64,000 nucleotides of DNA from an uncultured Paracoccaceae bacterium (GTDB lineage: Bacteria > Pseudomonadota > Alphaproteobacteria > Rhodobacterales > Rhodobacteraceae), in contig CAJJAK010000003.1 in NCBI GenBank assembly GCA_905182165.1, positions 124,001 through 188,000 of the forward strand, read 5' to 3'. The translations under genes and the position numbers were made by a program. Below, piece after piece: positions 1-10,839 of the stretch; the stretch's first letter is position 1, and each line of letters begins with the position of its first letter. The notes under the pieces are model-generated. The model saw nothing but the letters and a program-made list of their open reading frames with translations, was not told the DNA's origin and made no database searches.

Positions 1-177
1 GGTATATTAACAGATATAAAAGGTGCTGTTAATGCGAACTTAGATAGCCTTTTCATTACTGGTGGTTTAGCTGCAAGAGAAACAGATACTACAATTCAAC
101 CCAATGAACTCAATTTAAAAAAGTTCTTACAAAATCAAGATTATATTCCCACACACAGTATTGGGCATTTGAGGTAG
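1..177 (+). CDS. HAD-IIA family hydrolase, C-terminal end only
   Basis: The window opens inside this gene; 58 codons and a TAG stop remain. The visible piece reads GILTDIKGAVNANLDSLFIT followed by GGLAARE. This resembles the end of the HAD core in the TIGR01459-type class IIA phosphatase family, where the conserved Asp of G(D)xxxTDI..A helps bind Mg2+ and is followed by a VTGG-like strand. The substrate of this family is not established; they are small phosphatases. It runs co-directionally into maoC and ribF, 8 bp before the next start, so the three probably form an operon. The same trio is common in Rhodobacterales (from memory). The identification rests on a short piece, hence moderate confidence. 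Confidence 0.6.
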   Translation, partial: GILTDIKGAVNANLDSLFITGGLAARETDTTIQPNELNLKKFLQNQDYIPTHSIGHLR

Positions 178-185
178 CATTAAAA

Positions 186-614
186 ATGACAAAAGTTGGA
201 ACCATTTATATAGAAGATATGGAATTAGGCTTGTCCCGATCAATAAGTAAGGTGATGGGTGATGCGGAAATTGAGTCCTTTTCAGATCTTTCAGAAGATA
301 GAAATCCAATCCATTTATCAGAAGATGCTGGTAATGCATCTATCTTTAAAAGTAGAGTGGCACATGGCATGTTATCTGCATCCCTTTTCTCGGCTCTTTT
401 GGGTGAATACTTGCCGGGACACGGTGCTATTTATTTAAGTCAGTCTCTTCAATTCACCCAACCCGTTTATCCTGGTGATGAAGTGACAGCTTCAGTTACA
501 GTCATAAATATAGATAATGTTAAAAATCGAATAACATTAAAATGTGAAGCAAAAGTTGGTGACAAATTAGTTATTAAGGGTGAAGCGTTAGCTTTAGCAC
601 CTAGCAGAGGTTAA
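186..614 (+). CDS. MaoC family dehydratase ((R)-specific enoyl-CoA hydratase-like)
   Basis: A 142-residue single hot-dog domain protein. The hydratase-2 signature is visible as D38-RNPI-H43, the catalytic Asp/His pair of (R)-specific enoyl-CoA hydratases, followed by RVAHGML (57-63), the conserved substrate-side motif. The length is normal for the single-domain family. Expected reaction: reversible hydration of trans-2-enoyl-CoA or a related acyl-CoA thioester in the cytoplasm; the acyl chain cannot be told from sequence. It starts 8 bp after the HAD hydrolase stop and ends 3 bp before ribF, so it is probably co-transcribed with both, although no functional link to flavin synthesis is obvious. 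Confidence 0.88.
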   Translation: MTKVGTIYIEDMELGLSRSISKVMGDAEIESFSDLSEDRNPIHLSEDAGNASIFKSRVAHGMLSASLFSALLGEYLPGHGAIYLSQSLQFTQPVYPGDEVTASVTVINIDNVKNRITLKCEAKVGDKLVIKGEALALAPSRG

Positions 615-617
615 GAT

Positions 618-1574
618 TTGAAAATTATACGTGATTATACCTTTTTAAATAAAGAAGACAAAGGCGCATGTGTAGCTATTGGCAACTTTGATGGTGTTCA
701 CAAGGGGCACTTATCGGTAATTGAACTTGCACGAGCCGCTGCTGAAACTCTCAATACAGCATTTGGAGTTATAACTTTTGAACCACACCCTAGAGCTTAT
801 TTCCAACCAACTTCAAAACCTTTTAGATTAATGAGTGCTGAAGCACGTGCGAGTCAATTGGAAAAAGTTGGAATTAATAATTTGTATGAGTTGCAATTTA
901 ATTCTGCATTATCCTCACTAAGCGCAGATCAGTTTATAAATGATGTTCTCGTAAATGGTCTGGGCGTCAAACATATAGTCGTTGGCGAAGATTTTTGCTT
1001 TGGTAAAAATAGAAGTGGCTCAGTGAAAATGCTAGAAGAATATGGGAGGAAGTTAGGTTTTGGGGTCACAATTGCACCTTTAGTTGAAGATAATAAAGGG
1101 ATATTTTCCTCTACTTCAATTAGAAACGCCATCACAGATGGACGCCCAGATGATGCTGCACATATGCTTGGCCATTGGTATCGCATAGAGGGCACTGTGA
1201 TTTCAGGAGATCAAAGAGGTAGAGAGCTGGGGTATCCAACTGCAAACATGTCTTTAGATGGCCTACATTTGCCAAAATTTGGCGTTTATGCAGTAATCGC
1301 AGATATATTAACAGGCCCTTATAAAGGAAGATTTTTTGGAGCCGCTTCATTAGGTGAGCGACCAACATTTGGAGTTAACATCCCAAATCTAGAAACTTTT
1401 ATTTTTGATTTTTCTGGCGATATATATGAAGAAGAGCTCTCAATAGCGCTAGTTTCCTTTCAAAGGCCAGAGTTAAAATTTGATAATTTAGATGATTTGA
1501 TAAAACAAATGGATCAAGATTGTAAAACCAGTATAAAAATCCTTAAAGATAAAGTTTCACAAAACTTCTGTTAA
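618..1574 (+). CDS. ribF: Bifunctional riboflavin kinase / FAD synthetase RibF
   Basis: A 318-residue enzyme that converts riboflavin to FMN and then FAD. The N-terminal nucleotidyltransferase domain shows GNFDGVHKGH (22-31), the ATP-binding HxGH-like motif, and a later SSTSIR motif near residue 165. The C-terminal riboflavin kinase domain shows GRELGYPTANM near 203-213 and FGVYAV, which bind ATP/Mg2+ and flavin. The start is TTG at 618, 3 bp after the maoC stop; it gives the normal N-terminus and a normal length. The 3' end overlaps the convergent DUF2161 gene by 4 bp. FAD and FMN made here are cofactors for the sarcosine oxidase and formate dehydrogenase encoded later in the window. Confidence 0.95.
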   Translation: MKIIRDYTFLNKEDKGACVAIGNFDGVHKGHLSVIELARAAAETLNTAFGVITFEPHPRAYFQPTSKPFRLMSAEARASQLEKVGINNLYELQFNSALSSLSADQFINDVLVNGLGVKHIVVGEDFCFGKNRSGSVKMLEEYGRKLGFGVTIAPLVEDNKGIFSSTSIRNAITDGRPDDAAHMLGHWYRIEGTVISGDQRGRELGYPTANMSLDGLHLPKFGVYAVIADILTGPYKGRFFGAASLGERPTFGVNIPNLETFIFDFSGDIYEEELSIALVSFQRPELKFDNLDDLIKQMDQDCKTSIKILKDKVSQNFC

Positions 1575-2239
1575 AAATAATTGTTTTTATATTTTTTTAA
1601 TTCTTCTTTCCCCTTGTCAGTTACACCATATAGACCATGTTCTATTTTATAAAACCAACCATAATAGTTGTTATATAATATTGACCTAGAATTTGATATC
1701 CCCAAAGATTTTGCTAGTATATAAGGTTTCCCCTTCTCTCCACGAATTATTGCACCAGCTAGGTGAACTGCGTCTTGCCTATAAGCGGTCATAATCATCT
1801 TTCTAGATTGCCCACCTAGGTTTGGATCACCTAATATTTGATAATACTCATGCAGAAGTTGCTTTGTTCTCTTTGAGTTTTTTACACCCTTTGTTATGTT
1901 AGGTTCACAATGAATTTTAACAAATTCTGTTGGTTTTAATCTAACTGTAATTAATCCTAGATTTAAACGACGGCAGATTTTTATTGCATCCTTAAGCAAT
2001 GAGCGACTTCGTGTTCCTTTATGGATTGGAAAAGCTAAATACACTAAATCTGTCATTAATTGACGATCAATCCCCTGCATTAGTAATGACAGCGAAAAAC
2101 GTAATTTAAGTTCTACTATTATTGGGGACTCATTATCCTTAATTGCAACCACATCACAATTTTTAATTTCTGCTTTTACGCCATATCCCAAACGTTCAAA
2201 ATACGTTTTTATTGGCTTGTATAAATCTGTCTCATACAT
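1571..2239 (-). CDS. DUF2161 family protein, predicted PD-(D/E)XK fold
   Basis: A 222-residue protein of the DUF2161 family, annotated in Rhodobacterales as a putative PD-(D/E)XK-type phosphodiesterase. The nuclease-like core is visible near the N-terminus: a Glu in AEIKNCDVVAI, then IIVELKLRFS, which supplies the D...E-x-K arrangement, followed by LLMQGIDRQ. The C-terminal half has a winged-helix-like region ending in YGVTDKGKEELKKY. Substrate and role are unknown; no partner gene is adjacent. It is convergent with ribF (4-bp overlap) and divergent from the ycgN-like remnant, with about 80 bp between their starts. Confidence 0.78.
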   Translation of the reverse strand: MYETDLYKPIKTYFERLGYGVKAEIKNCDVVAIKDNESPIIVELKLRFSLSLLMQGIDRQLMTDLVYLAFPIHKGTRSRSLLKDAIKICRRLNLGLITVRLKPTEFVKIHCEPNITKGVKNSKRTKQLLHEYYQILGDPNLGGQSRKMIMTAYRQDAVHLAGAIIRGEKGKPYILAKSLGISNSRSILYNNYYGWFYKIEHGLYGVTDKGKEELKKYKNNYF

Positions 2240-2321
2240 TTTTTAAATACCTTAAGGTGAATTGGATAAATTTTTTATCATACCCCTTTCATTATTTTGT
2301 GTTTAAAGGCATGTATTAGTT

Positions 2322-2745
2322 ATGTGCAAACAAAAAAAACATCGACCAAAATTTTGGGAAAAGTATAAATTAGCAGAACTTAGTAAAAATGAATGGGAGG
2401 CATTATAGAAGCTCAAAAAAATATTAGTCAAGTAAAATATGTGGGCGAATTACTTTCAAAAATAAGTGATCAAGAATTAAAAAATACAGCGGTAGTTCTT
2501 GCAGATGAAAACTTATTAAATCCTTTATTACAATCCCTTCCAAATAATATAAAAAAAATAAATATTACAATGGGAGTTTCTTTAAAAACGTTTCTGGAGA
2601 ACCATTGGAAAATTGGCACCCATTAATATCAGAAAATTCAAATAGTGCTTTTGAAGCTGGAGAAACAGTGGCAAATAAAATCATTCCAGAAACTGATATA
2701 AATGAAGAAGATTTAGAAGATTTTATTGAAGAAAAATGGTCATAA
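2322..2745 (+). pseudogene. YcgN-like cysteine-cluster protein with its middle replaced
   Basis: The two ends match the YcgN/UPF0260 family but the centre does not. From ATG 2322 the frame reads RPKFWEKYKLAELSKNEWEA and stops at TAG 2406, exactly where family members continue with the CDGCGxCC cluster. From about 2590 to TAA 2743-2745 another frame reads EPLENWHPLISENSNSAF and ends with an acidic LEDFIEEKWS tail, matching the family C-terminus (..LPxWHPL...LEDHI..). The expected central stretch of roughly 85 residues, holding the cysteines, is absent and about 190 bp of unrelated coding sequence lies in its place. It could not make a working YcgN. Either the locus is truly disrupted or the assembly is chimeric here. 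The family comparison is from memory. Confidence 0.7.
2394..2590 (+). other. Fragment resembling a Bacteroidota AddB-like PD-(D/E)XK nuclease
   Basis: This stretch, open in one frame, reads EAQKNISQVKYVGELLSKI, then NTAVVLADENLLNPLLQSLP, then KKINITMGVSLK. I recognise this as an internal segment of the large helicase/nuclease-like PD-(D/E)XK family protein of Flavobacteriia (pattern VLADExLLxPVLNSLP....NITMGxPLK). It lacks the start, catalytic domain and end of such a protein, which is around 900 residues long. It lies precisely between the N- and C-terminal parts of a ycgN-like gene and contributes no plausible gene of its own. Its residues look bacteroidotal rather than alphaproteobacterial; this is an inference from memory. 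Confidence 0.55.
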
Positions 2746-3590
2746 CTTAATGGATCTTTTAATTTAGAATTAAAATTAAATTTCACAAATTTTTCAACTT
2801 TTTCAGAGAACTCTTTAGGATGTGTAATAGGGGCCATATGTCCAGCTCCCCCAATAACTGATTTTGAGGCGTTTGGAAAAGTATTTAAAAGAGTTTTTTG
2901 CACTTCTGAGATTACAATTGGGGAATTTTCTCCTTCAAGTAAATACACTGGTTTTGTTACTCGTTTATAATCTTTTAACCGCATTCTATCTTTACCAGGT
3001 GTTATCACAGATTTACTGCCCGCAGAAATTAAATGAATTCTTTCAACAATGTATGATCTTTGATGCAGTGGAATATCCTCCCATTTATTTCCAGTACCCC
3101 ATAAATTCATAAACGCTTTTGCAGCTCCCTCAAAGTTTTCTTTTTCAATTAAGTCCGTATAAGGTTTTTCTCTAACACTCCATTGATCATACATCGGATT
3201 ACCAGAATCTTGTAAACAGCCAAAAAACACTGGCTCAAACAAAATTAAACTTTTTACTAATTCAGGAAATTCATATGCAATTCGCATAGCAATAGTTGCC
3301 CCAAATGAATGGCCCACCAAATGACAAGGACACCCAATATGTTTTAGCAAACCCACAATGCTGGAAACACCCTGATCTTGGAATAGCACATCCTCATTCC
3401 AATCTTGGCTTTTTCCTTGACCGGGTAAGTCTGGTGCAAACATTTTAAATTTCCCTGAAAGTTGTTCAATGACTCCATTCCAAGCACCGCCATGGGCCAA
3501 TGAACAATGCAACAATACCATTTCTGGGCCATCAAGGCCTGCCTCTTGCCAAGCTGTTTTATACCCACCAAAGGATGCTGTTTGGTTCAA
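2565..3590 (-). CDS. Alpha/beta hydrolase
   Basis: The first ~275 residues form an alpha/beta hydrolase: LLHCSLAHGGAW (oxyanion region, near residue 26), DLPGQGKS, the nucleophile elbow GHSFG near residue 95, and the catalytic His in GAGHMAPITHP near 255. An esterase or C-C hydrolase activity is likely; the substrate is unknown. The open frame runs on to 2565, giving 341 residues, but the last ~60 codons lie antisense to the ycgN-like C-terminus and are rich in Ser/Lys/Phe. The true end is more likely near 2740-2755; a one-base shift there would give a stop. The start at 3590 leaves room for a promoter before prs on the other strand. Confidence 0.82.
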   Translation of the reverse strand: MNQTASFGGYKTAWQEAGLDGPEMVLLHCSLAHGGAWNGVIEQLSGKFKMFAPDLPGQGKSQDWNEDVLFQDQGVSSIVGLLKHIGCPCHLVGHSFGATIAMRIAYEFPELVKSLILFEPVFFGCLQDSGNPMYDQWSVREKPYTDLIEKENFEGAAKAFMNLWGTGNKWEDIPLHQRSYIVERIHLISAGSKSVITPGKDRMRLKDYKRVTKPVYLLEGENSPIVISEVQKTLLNTFPNASKSVIGGAGHMAPITHPKEFSEKVEKFVKFNFNSKLKDPLSYDHFSSIKSSKSSSFISVSGMILFATVSPASKALFEFSDINGCQFSNGSPETFLKKLPL

Positions 3591-3745
3591 TTTTTTTCCT
3601 TTTCACAATATTAGATCAGAAATTTATAGTAATGTTGCTAATTTGGGTACAATTTAAAAAAAAGTATAATATTTTATCTTGTTACTTTGCAAGAAGGTTT
3701 GGCGATGATAAGTGGTATTAAACCGTATAATAACTGAGGATAAGA

Positions 3746-4768
3746 ATGGCATTTTCATATGAACCTAAGTTAATATCTGGAAATTCAAATCGACCACTTT
3801 CTAATGCGATAAGTCGTCGCCTTTCAATGCATAGAGGAAAACCAACAGAACTAGTTAATGCTCGAATTGAACGCTTTAATGATCAAGAGATTTTTGTGGA
3901 AGTGTACGAAAATGTTCGTGGTGAAGATATGTTCATAATTCAATCAACATCAAATCCAACGAACGATAATTTGATGGAGTTACTGATCATGTCCGATGCA
4001 TTACGGCGTTCTTCCGCTGCTAGAATTACTGCTGTAATTCCTTATTTTGGGTATGCAAGACAAGATAGACGCACTAAAGCTCGCACCCCAATTTCAGCAA
4101 AACTTGTTGCTAATTTGATAGCTCAGGCGGGCATAGAAAGAGTTTTAACGATGGATTTACACGCGGCTCAAATCCAAGGATTTTTTGACCTACCGGTGGA
4201 TAACCTTTATGCTTCACCTATTTTTGCGTTAGACATACAAAATCAATTTAGTGAATTAAATGACCTTATGATTGTATCACCTGATGTTGGTGGTGTCGCA
4301 AGGGCGCGAGAATTGGCGCAGAGATTAAAGTGTCCTTTAGCTATAGTTGATAAGAGAAGGGGGAACGTTGGTGAAGTAACCGAAATGACAGTAATTGGAA
4401 CCGTTAAAGGGAAAAAATGTATTATAGTAGATGATATTTGTGATACTGCGGGTACATTATGTAAAGCGGCTGAAGTGTTACTTGAGGCAGGAGCAACAGA
4501 AGTACACTCATACATATCACATGGTGTGATGTCTGGGCCTGCAATAGAACGTGTAACAAATTCTTTAATGAAAAGCTTGGTAGTAACCGATTCAATTCAA
4601 CCAACAGAAGCAGTATTAAATGCCCCAAATATAAGAATTGTTCCTATAGCACCTTTATTTGCACAAGCTATTCTAAATATAGCACAAGGAACTTCAGTAT
4701 CTTCCTTATTTGACAGCGCTTCTCTTAATACAATTTATGAGGGGCCATTAACTAAATTACTGGTTTAA
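3746..4768 (+). CDS. prs: Ribose-phosphate pyrophosphokinase
   Basis: A 340-residue enzyme that makes PRPP from ribose 5-phosphate and ATP for nucleotide, His and Trp synthesis. Visible family features are [10 protein letters not shown] (ATP site), [12 protein letters not shown] (catalytic histidine/ribose 5-phosphate region), VDKRR (flexible loop) and [13 protein letters not shown], the PRPP-binding loop. Start ATG follows GAGGATAAGA, a good ribosome binding site. The length is slightly above the typical ~315-340. It is convergent with atpC, whose stop lies 7 bp downstream. Intact. Confidence 0.97.
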   Translation: MAFSYEPKLISGNSNRPLSNAISRRLSMHRGKPTELVNARIERFNDQEIFVEVYENVRGEDMFIIQSTSNPTNDNLMELLIMSDALRRSSAARITAVIPYFGYARQDRRTKARTPISAKLVANLIAQAGIERVLTMDLHAAQIQGFFDLPVDNLYASPIFALDIQNQFSELNDLMIVSPDVGGVARARELAQRLKCPLAIVDKRRGNVGEVTEMTVIGTVKGKKCIIVDDICDTAGTLCKAAEVLLEAGATEVHSYISHGVMSGPAIERVTNSLMKSLVVTDSIQPTEAVLNAPNIRIVPIAPLFAQAILNIAQGTSVSSLFDSASLNTIYEGPLTKLLV

Positions 4769-4775
4769 AATTTAA

Positions 4776-5174
4776 TCAAAGATTAAGAATCTCAATAAGT
4801 AATTTCGTATCAGCAAGCTTTTTGTCAGCAGAATCTTTAGCATCAGCATCAACATTTTCCACTAAATTCTCTGCATCTTTAATGAGACCATCAATTATAT
4901 CTCGTGACACATTATCTTTATCGTAAGCCTGTTCAGCTAAAATTGAGGTTGCATCAGCATTTATCTCAACGAATCCACCGGTTACAAGATACTCAAAGGC
5001 ACCTTTATCAGAATTTACTTTAACAATACCTGGTCTTAAAGTCGTAATGACAGGCGCATGCTCTGGCATTGCCGTAAAATCACCTTCAGAACCAGGGATT
5101 TGTACAGACAAAACCTCCATAGAAGCTAAAGCAGCTTCCGGAGACACAAGATCAAATTGCATTAAGGTTGCCAT
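4776..5174 (-). CDS. atpC: F1 ATP synthase epsilon subunit
   Basis: A 132-residue subunit of the F1 central stalk that couples gamma rotation to the ring and can inhibit ATP hydrolysis. The N-terminal beta-barrel is recognisable from FDLVSPEAALASMEVLSVQIPG-like and AMPEHAPVITTLRPG-like stretches (the latter near residue 37-52), followed by a short helical C-terminus. It is the last gene of the atpHAGDC operon, 12 bp after atpD. Residues FDLVSPEA and GFVEINADATSILAE are typical of alphaproteobacteria. Intact. Confidence 0.95.
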   Translation of the reverse strand: MATLMQFDLVSPEAALASMEVLSVQIPGSEGDFTAMPEHAPVITTLRPGIVKVNSDKGAFEYLVTGGFVEINADATSILAEQAYDKDNVSRDIIDGLIKDAENLVENVDADAKDSADKKLADTKLLIEILNL

Positions 5175-5186
5175 TCTGAGTTCCTC

Positions 5187-7510
<2,324 letters not shown>

Positions 7511-7540
7511 TTGTCAAATTTGATCCCGTACTTAACAACT

Positions 7541-9074
7541 TCAAACGAAGTCTTTTGAAAATGTATCAAGGGCACTCTTTATTGAGTCTTCTAAATCACC
7601 CTTAACCTTACGATCATTATTAGTAATATCATTTAATAATTCTGAGTTATTAGAGCGCAAGTGCGCTACTAAGCCCGTTTCATATCGCCCAACATCTGCG
7701 ACGGCTATTTTGTCTAGATACCCCTTGGTTCCAGCATAAATTGTACAAACAATTTCCGCATTTGATAGCGGTGAATATTGTGTTTGCTTCATCAATTCCG
7801 TCAGTCGTGCACCTCGATTTAATAATTGCTGAGTTGCTGCGTCTAGATCAGACCCAAATTGAGCAAAAGCTGCCATTTCTCGATACTGAGCCAATTCTAG
7901 CTTCACTGGTCCAGCTACAGACTTCATCGCATCAGTTTGAGCTGAAGATCCAACACGTGAAACTGATAAGCCGGTATTAACTGCTGGCCGTATTCCTGAA
8001 TTAAACAACTCTGTTTCTAGAAATATTTGCCCATCTGTAATTGAAATAACATTAGTGGGAATAAATGCAGAAACATCACCGCCCTGAGTTTCAATGATTG
8101 GTAAAGCTGTAAGTGAGCCAGACCCATTATCTTCATTTAACTTTGATGATCTTTCTAATAATCTGGAATGCAAATAAAAAACATCACCAGGGTAGGCTTC
8201 ACGCCCAGGAGGTCGACGCAATAAAAGAGACATTTGTCGATAGGCGACCGCTTGCTTTGACAAGTCATCATATACAATTAGGGCATGTCTACCATTATCA
8301 CGAAAATGTTCCGCCATAGATGTTGCAGAATAGGGCGCTAGGAATTGCATTGGAGCAGGATCAGATGGCTGTAGCCGCAACTATTATAGTGTATGCCATC
8401 GCTCCAGTTTCTTCCAATTTTTTTACAAGCTGTGCAACAGTTGATCTTTTTTGACCAATGGCCACATAGATACATTTAATTTTTACCCTCATCGTCACCG
8501 GCAGCATCGTTATAAGATTTTTGATTTAAAATTGCGTCTAAAGCTATAGCAGTTTTACCCGTTTGACGATCTCCAATAATTAATTCTCGCTGACCTCGAC
8601 CAATTGGAATCATAGCATCGACAGACTTAAGACCCGTGGCCATTGGCTCATGAACTGATTTACGTGGAATAATGCCTGGAGCTTTAAGTTGTAGAATCTT
8701 TCTTTTGTCTTTATTGGACCTTTGCCATCAATCGGGTTACCTAATCCATCTACAACTCTACCTAAAAGCTCATCGCCAATAGGTACGTCTACGATCGCAT
8801 TAGTTCGTTTTACCGTGTCGCCTTCTTTAATATCTCTATCTGATCCGAAAATAACAATACCCACATTGTCTATCTCCAAATTAAGAGCCATACCTCTGAT
8901 ACCACCAGGAAATTCAACCATCTCACCGGCCTGGATATTATCCAAACCATGAACTCGTGCAATTCCATCTCCCACACTGAGGACACGACCTACTTCTGTA
9001 ACCTCTACTTCTTGACCAAAGTTTTTAATTTGGCCTTTTAAAATCTCTGAAATCTCTGCAGCTTGAATGCTCAT
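7541..9074 (-). CDS. atpA: F1 ATP synthase alpha subunit, broken by three apparent indels
   Basis: The start [19 protein letters not shown] and the C-terminal two thirds (from [20 protein letters not shown]) are clear AtpA. The frame is lost three times: near 8700 (one base short in AAAGAAAGATTC), near 8480 (one A short, giving GGTAAAAATTAA instead of the GKKLK codons), and near 8365 (one extra base before TCTGATCCT). Restoring these gives the complete protein, including [18 protein letters not shown] (Walker A) and [17 protein letters not shown]. Total length then is about 512 residues, normal. Since the operon is otherwise intact and the gene is essential for oxidative phosphorylation, sequencing errors are far more likely than a pseudogene. 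It overlaps the atpH stop by one base. Confidence 0.93.
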
Positions 9075-9634
9075 TACCGGACCTCTTTCATAATATTTTG
9101 TAGGTTTTCTAATTTAGAACGAATTGAGCTATCAATCATTTTTGAACCTACCTTTACAATAAGACCACCAATCAAAGTTTGATCAATAGTCGATTTTATC
9201 TTTATTTCTTTTCCAATGGCATTTTTTAATGTCTTAACCAGTTTCTTACTTTGAACTTCTGATAGTTCATCGGCAGATGTTACGCTAACCGTAACTTCTC
9301 CCTTATCTTCAGCAATATAGGAGTTCACTTCATCAATTAAACTAGGTAAAATATAAAGCCTTCTTTTTGAAGACATTAATCCCAAAGTATTTTGCATCAA
9401 ATCTGTAAGATTCATTTTTTTCGAAATGGCTATTATTGCTAATTCTTGTTGAGATCTACTGTAGATAGGCGAAGAAATTAAATTTCTAAGATCTTCACTA
9501 ATTTTCAAGGCTTCTGAAAGAGAAGATAGATCTCGCTCCAGTAAGTCTAATTGTTTGTCTTCTTTCGCTAAACCAAAAATAGCCTTTGCATATCTAGTAG
9601 CAACTCCTGATGACATAGATGCTGATTTAGACAC
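9074..9634 (-). CDS. atpH: F1 ATP synthase delta subunit
   Basis: A 186-residue peripheral-stalk subunit joining F1 to the b subunits. Conserved features: [15 protein letters not shown] near the N-terminus, [23 protein letters not shown], and the C-terminal [21 protein letters not shown] chose GTG at 9634: it follows GGAAGATTGTCT (a usable ribosome binding site) and gives [15 protein letters not shown], which aligns with the usual alphaproteobacterial N-terminus. Longer or shorter starts (9667, 9616) are possible. First gene of atpHAGDC; the F0 genes are not in this window, as usual for alphaproteobacteria. Confidence 0.93.
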   Translation of the reverse strand: MSKSASMSSGVATRYAKAIFGLAKEDKQLDLLERDLSSLSEALKISEDLRNLISSPIYSRSQQELAIIAISKKMNLTDLMQNTLGLMSSKRRLYILPSLIDEVNSYIAEDKGEVTVSVTSADELSEVQSKKLVKTLKNAIGKEIKIKSTIDQTLIGGLIVKVGSKMIDSSIRSKLENLQNIMKEVR

Positions 9635-9689
9635 AGACAATCTTCCATTCTTCTTGACCCTGCCCACACTGAACTAAAAGCGCGAGAGG

Positions 9690-9795
9690 AGAGTTATCTT
9701 ACCTTTCCTAAACGGAAAGAGGTGTAAACAAGCGATGTATTAACAAAGGCTGTAGGCGGTGGCAACCACCCATAGCAACTAAAGCAAGAATTTAT
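9690..9795 (-). promoter_or_regulatory. Candidate structured leader of the atp operon
   Basis: The 244 bp between the methyltransferase stop and atpH include a patch that looks clearly richer in G+C than neighbouring spacers. On the transcribed (minus) strand it holds GGTGG-TTG-CCACC (9758-9770) and CTTTCC-GTTTA-GGAAAG (9703-9719), two perfect short hairpins. A 21-codon frame starting ATGGGTGGTTGC (9773 to TAG at 9708) overlaps both but has no visible ribosome binding site. I do not recognise a known riboswitch. It may be a leader that tunes atp expression, or remnants of a terminator for the upstream methyltransferase gene. Weakly supported. Confidence 0.3.
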
Positions 9796-9878
9796 TTTGA
9801 GCCTTTTCAATAAGTTAAATAATTCACAACTAAACAACTTAAATAATAAAATGAATCACTAGTAATTTAATGTGTTAA

Positions 9879-10652
9879 TTAATTTATGAATTGATTTGTG
9901 TGAGTGGCTGCTGATTTTCCACCAGGCTTTGTTAAACCTTCCAAAATCACCAAAGGTTTGCGTACAATTGCACCTAACCCTGGCCTAGTTGGAGCAGGAA
10001 TTTGCTTGTAAACTTCTAACATCAAAACGCCTCCTGCAAAATGACGCGAAAGTTTTGACGCAGCTGCTTCCCAACTAGGGGACAGTTTTTGCCAAAACTT
10101 TTTGTCGCTTGGAGGAAAAAATAAAGCAGCCTTATGAGTTTTTGGCAAGAGTCCACAAGCACTCGCCTGTCGCTCCAATTGACCTAACGAATATGGGCTT
10201 CCCAAGGCGAACGGGGTACTATCACGCCTAGCCCAAAGGCCAAGTCTGTTAGGCACGATAAATAGCGCGCGCCCTCCTGGGCCTAAAACCCGATACACCT
10301 CCAAGAGAAGATCCCTAGGATTTTCACAGGTTTCTAAACCGTGTAAAATCACTAATCTGTCAATAAAACCAGTAGAAAGTGGCCATTGTGTTTCTTCACA
10401 AAGAAGACTTATATTTCTGTTAGCAGCAGGCCATGCCATAATGCCTTGTTCGTTAGGCATAAGAACCAAACCTCTTTTAGCATCTTTTAAAAGTGACGAC
10501 ATGACAGGCAAAGGAAAACCATACCCCACAACTGTCAGACCTTTCGTGTTTGGCCAAAAATGCAAAATCTTCTCTAATAAGATTTTTTGCGCTAAAACAC
10601 CTAATCTGGTATTATAATAGAAATTATAAAGCTCTTGGACATCTTGATACAT
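9879..10652 (-). CDS. Class I SAM-dependent methyltransferase
   Basis: A 257-residue protein with a methyltransferase type 11-like core. The glycine-rich SAM loop appears as LTVVGYGFPLP (near 39-49), and the post-motif region LVILHGLETCENPRDLLLEV is followed by YRVLGPGGRALFIVPN (near 120-135), the classic motif before strand 5. The substrate is not predictable; related Rhodobacterales proteins sit next to clpA and are uncharacterised. It begins with DVQELYNFYYNTRLG, typical of that group. It is divergent from clpA across 187 bp and followed by the atp leader region. Intact. Confidence 0.85.
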   Translation of the reverse strand: MYQDVQELYNFYYNTRLGVLAQKILLEKILHFWPNTKGLTVVGYGFPLPVMSSLLKDAKRGLVLMPNEQGIMAWPAANRNISLLCEETQWPLSTGFIDRLVILHGLETCENPRDLLLEVYRVLGPGGRALFIVPNRLGLWARRDSTPFALGSPYSLGQLERQASACGLLPKTHKAALFFPPSDKKFWQKLSPSWEAAASKLSRHFAGGVLMLEVYKQIPAPTRPGLGAIVRKPLVILEGLTKPGGKSAATHTNQFIN

Positions 10653-10839
10653 AAGTTTTCTCTCAAACTAACTATTTAAACTTAATAAAAATTCAATTAA
10701 AAAACTAGTTAAATGAGCAAAACCTTAAAAAAAAATTAGGTTTTACAAAAAAAAACACTTTTAGGGGTTGAAGCTAAGACAATAAACCCGATGTTATTTA
10801 AAAAAGCAAATAAAATAACCTACGTAAGGAAATTATAAA

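Noticed and set aside
8480..8710. Programmed frameshifting in atpA
   Set aside because: Three separate indels of differing sign with no slippery heptamer context, in a gene never known to be recoded; sequencing error is simpler.
10719..10744. Hairpin AAAACCT / AGGTTTT between the methyltransferase and clpA
   Set aside because: It lies in a divergent promoter region, the stem is A/T-rich and the loop is an A run; neither flanking gene needs a terminator there.
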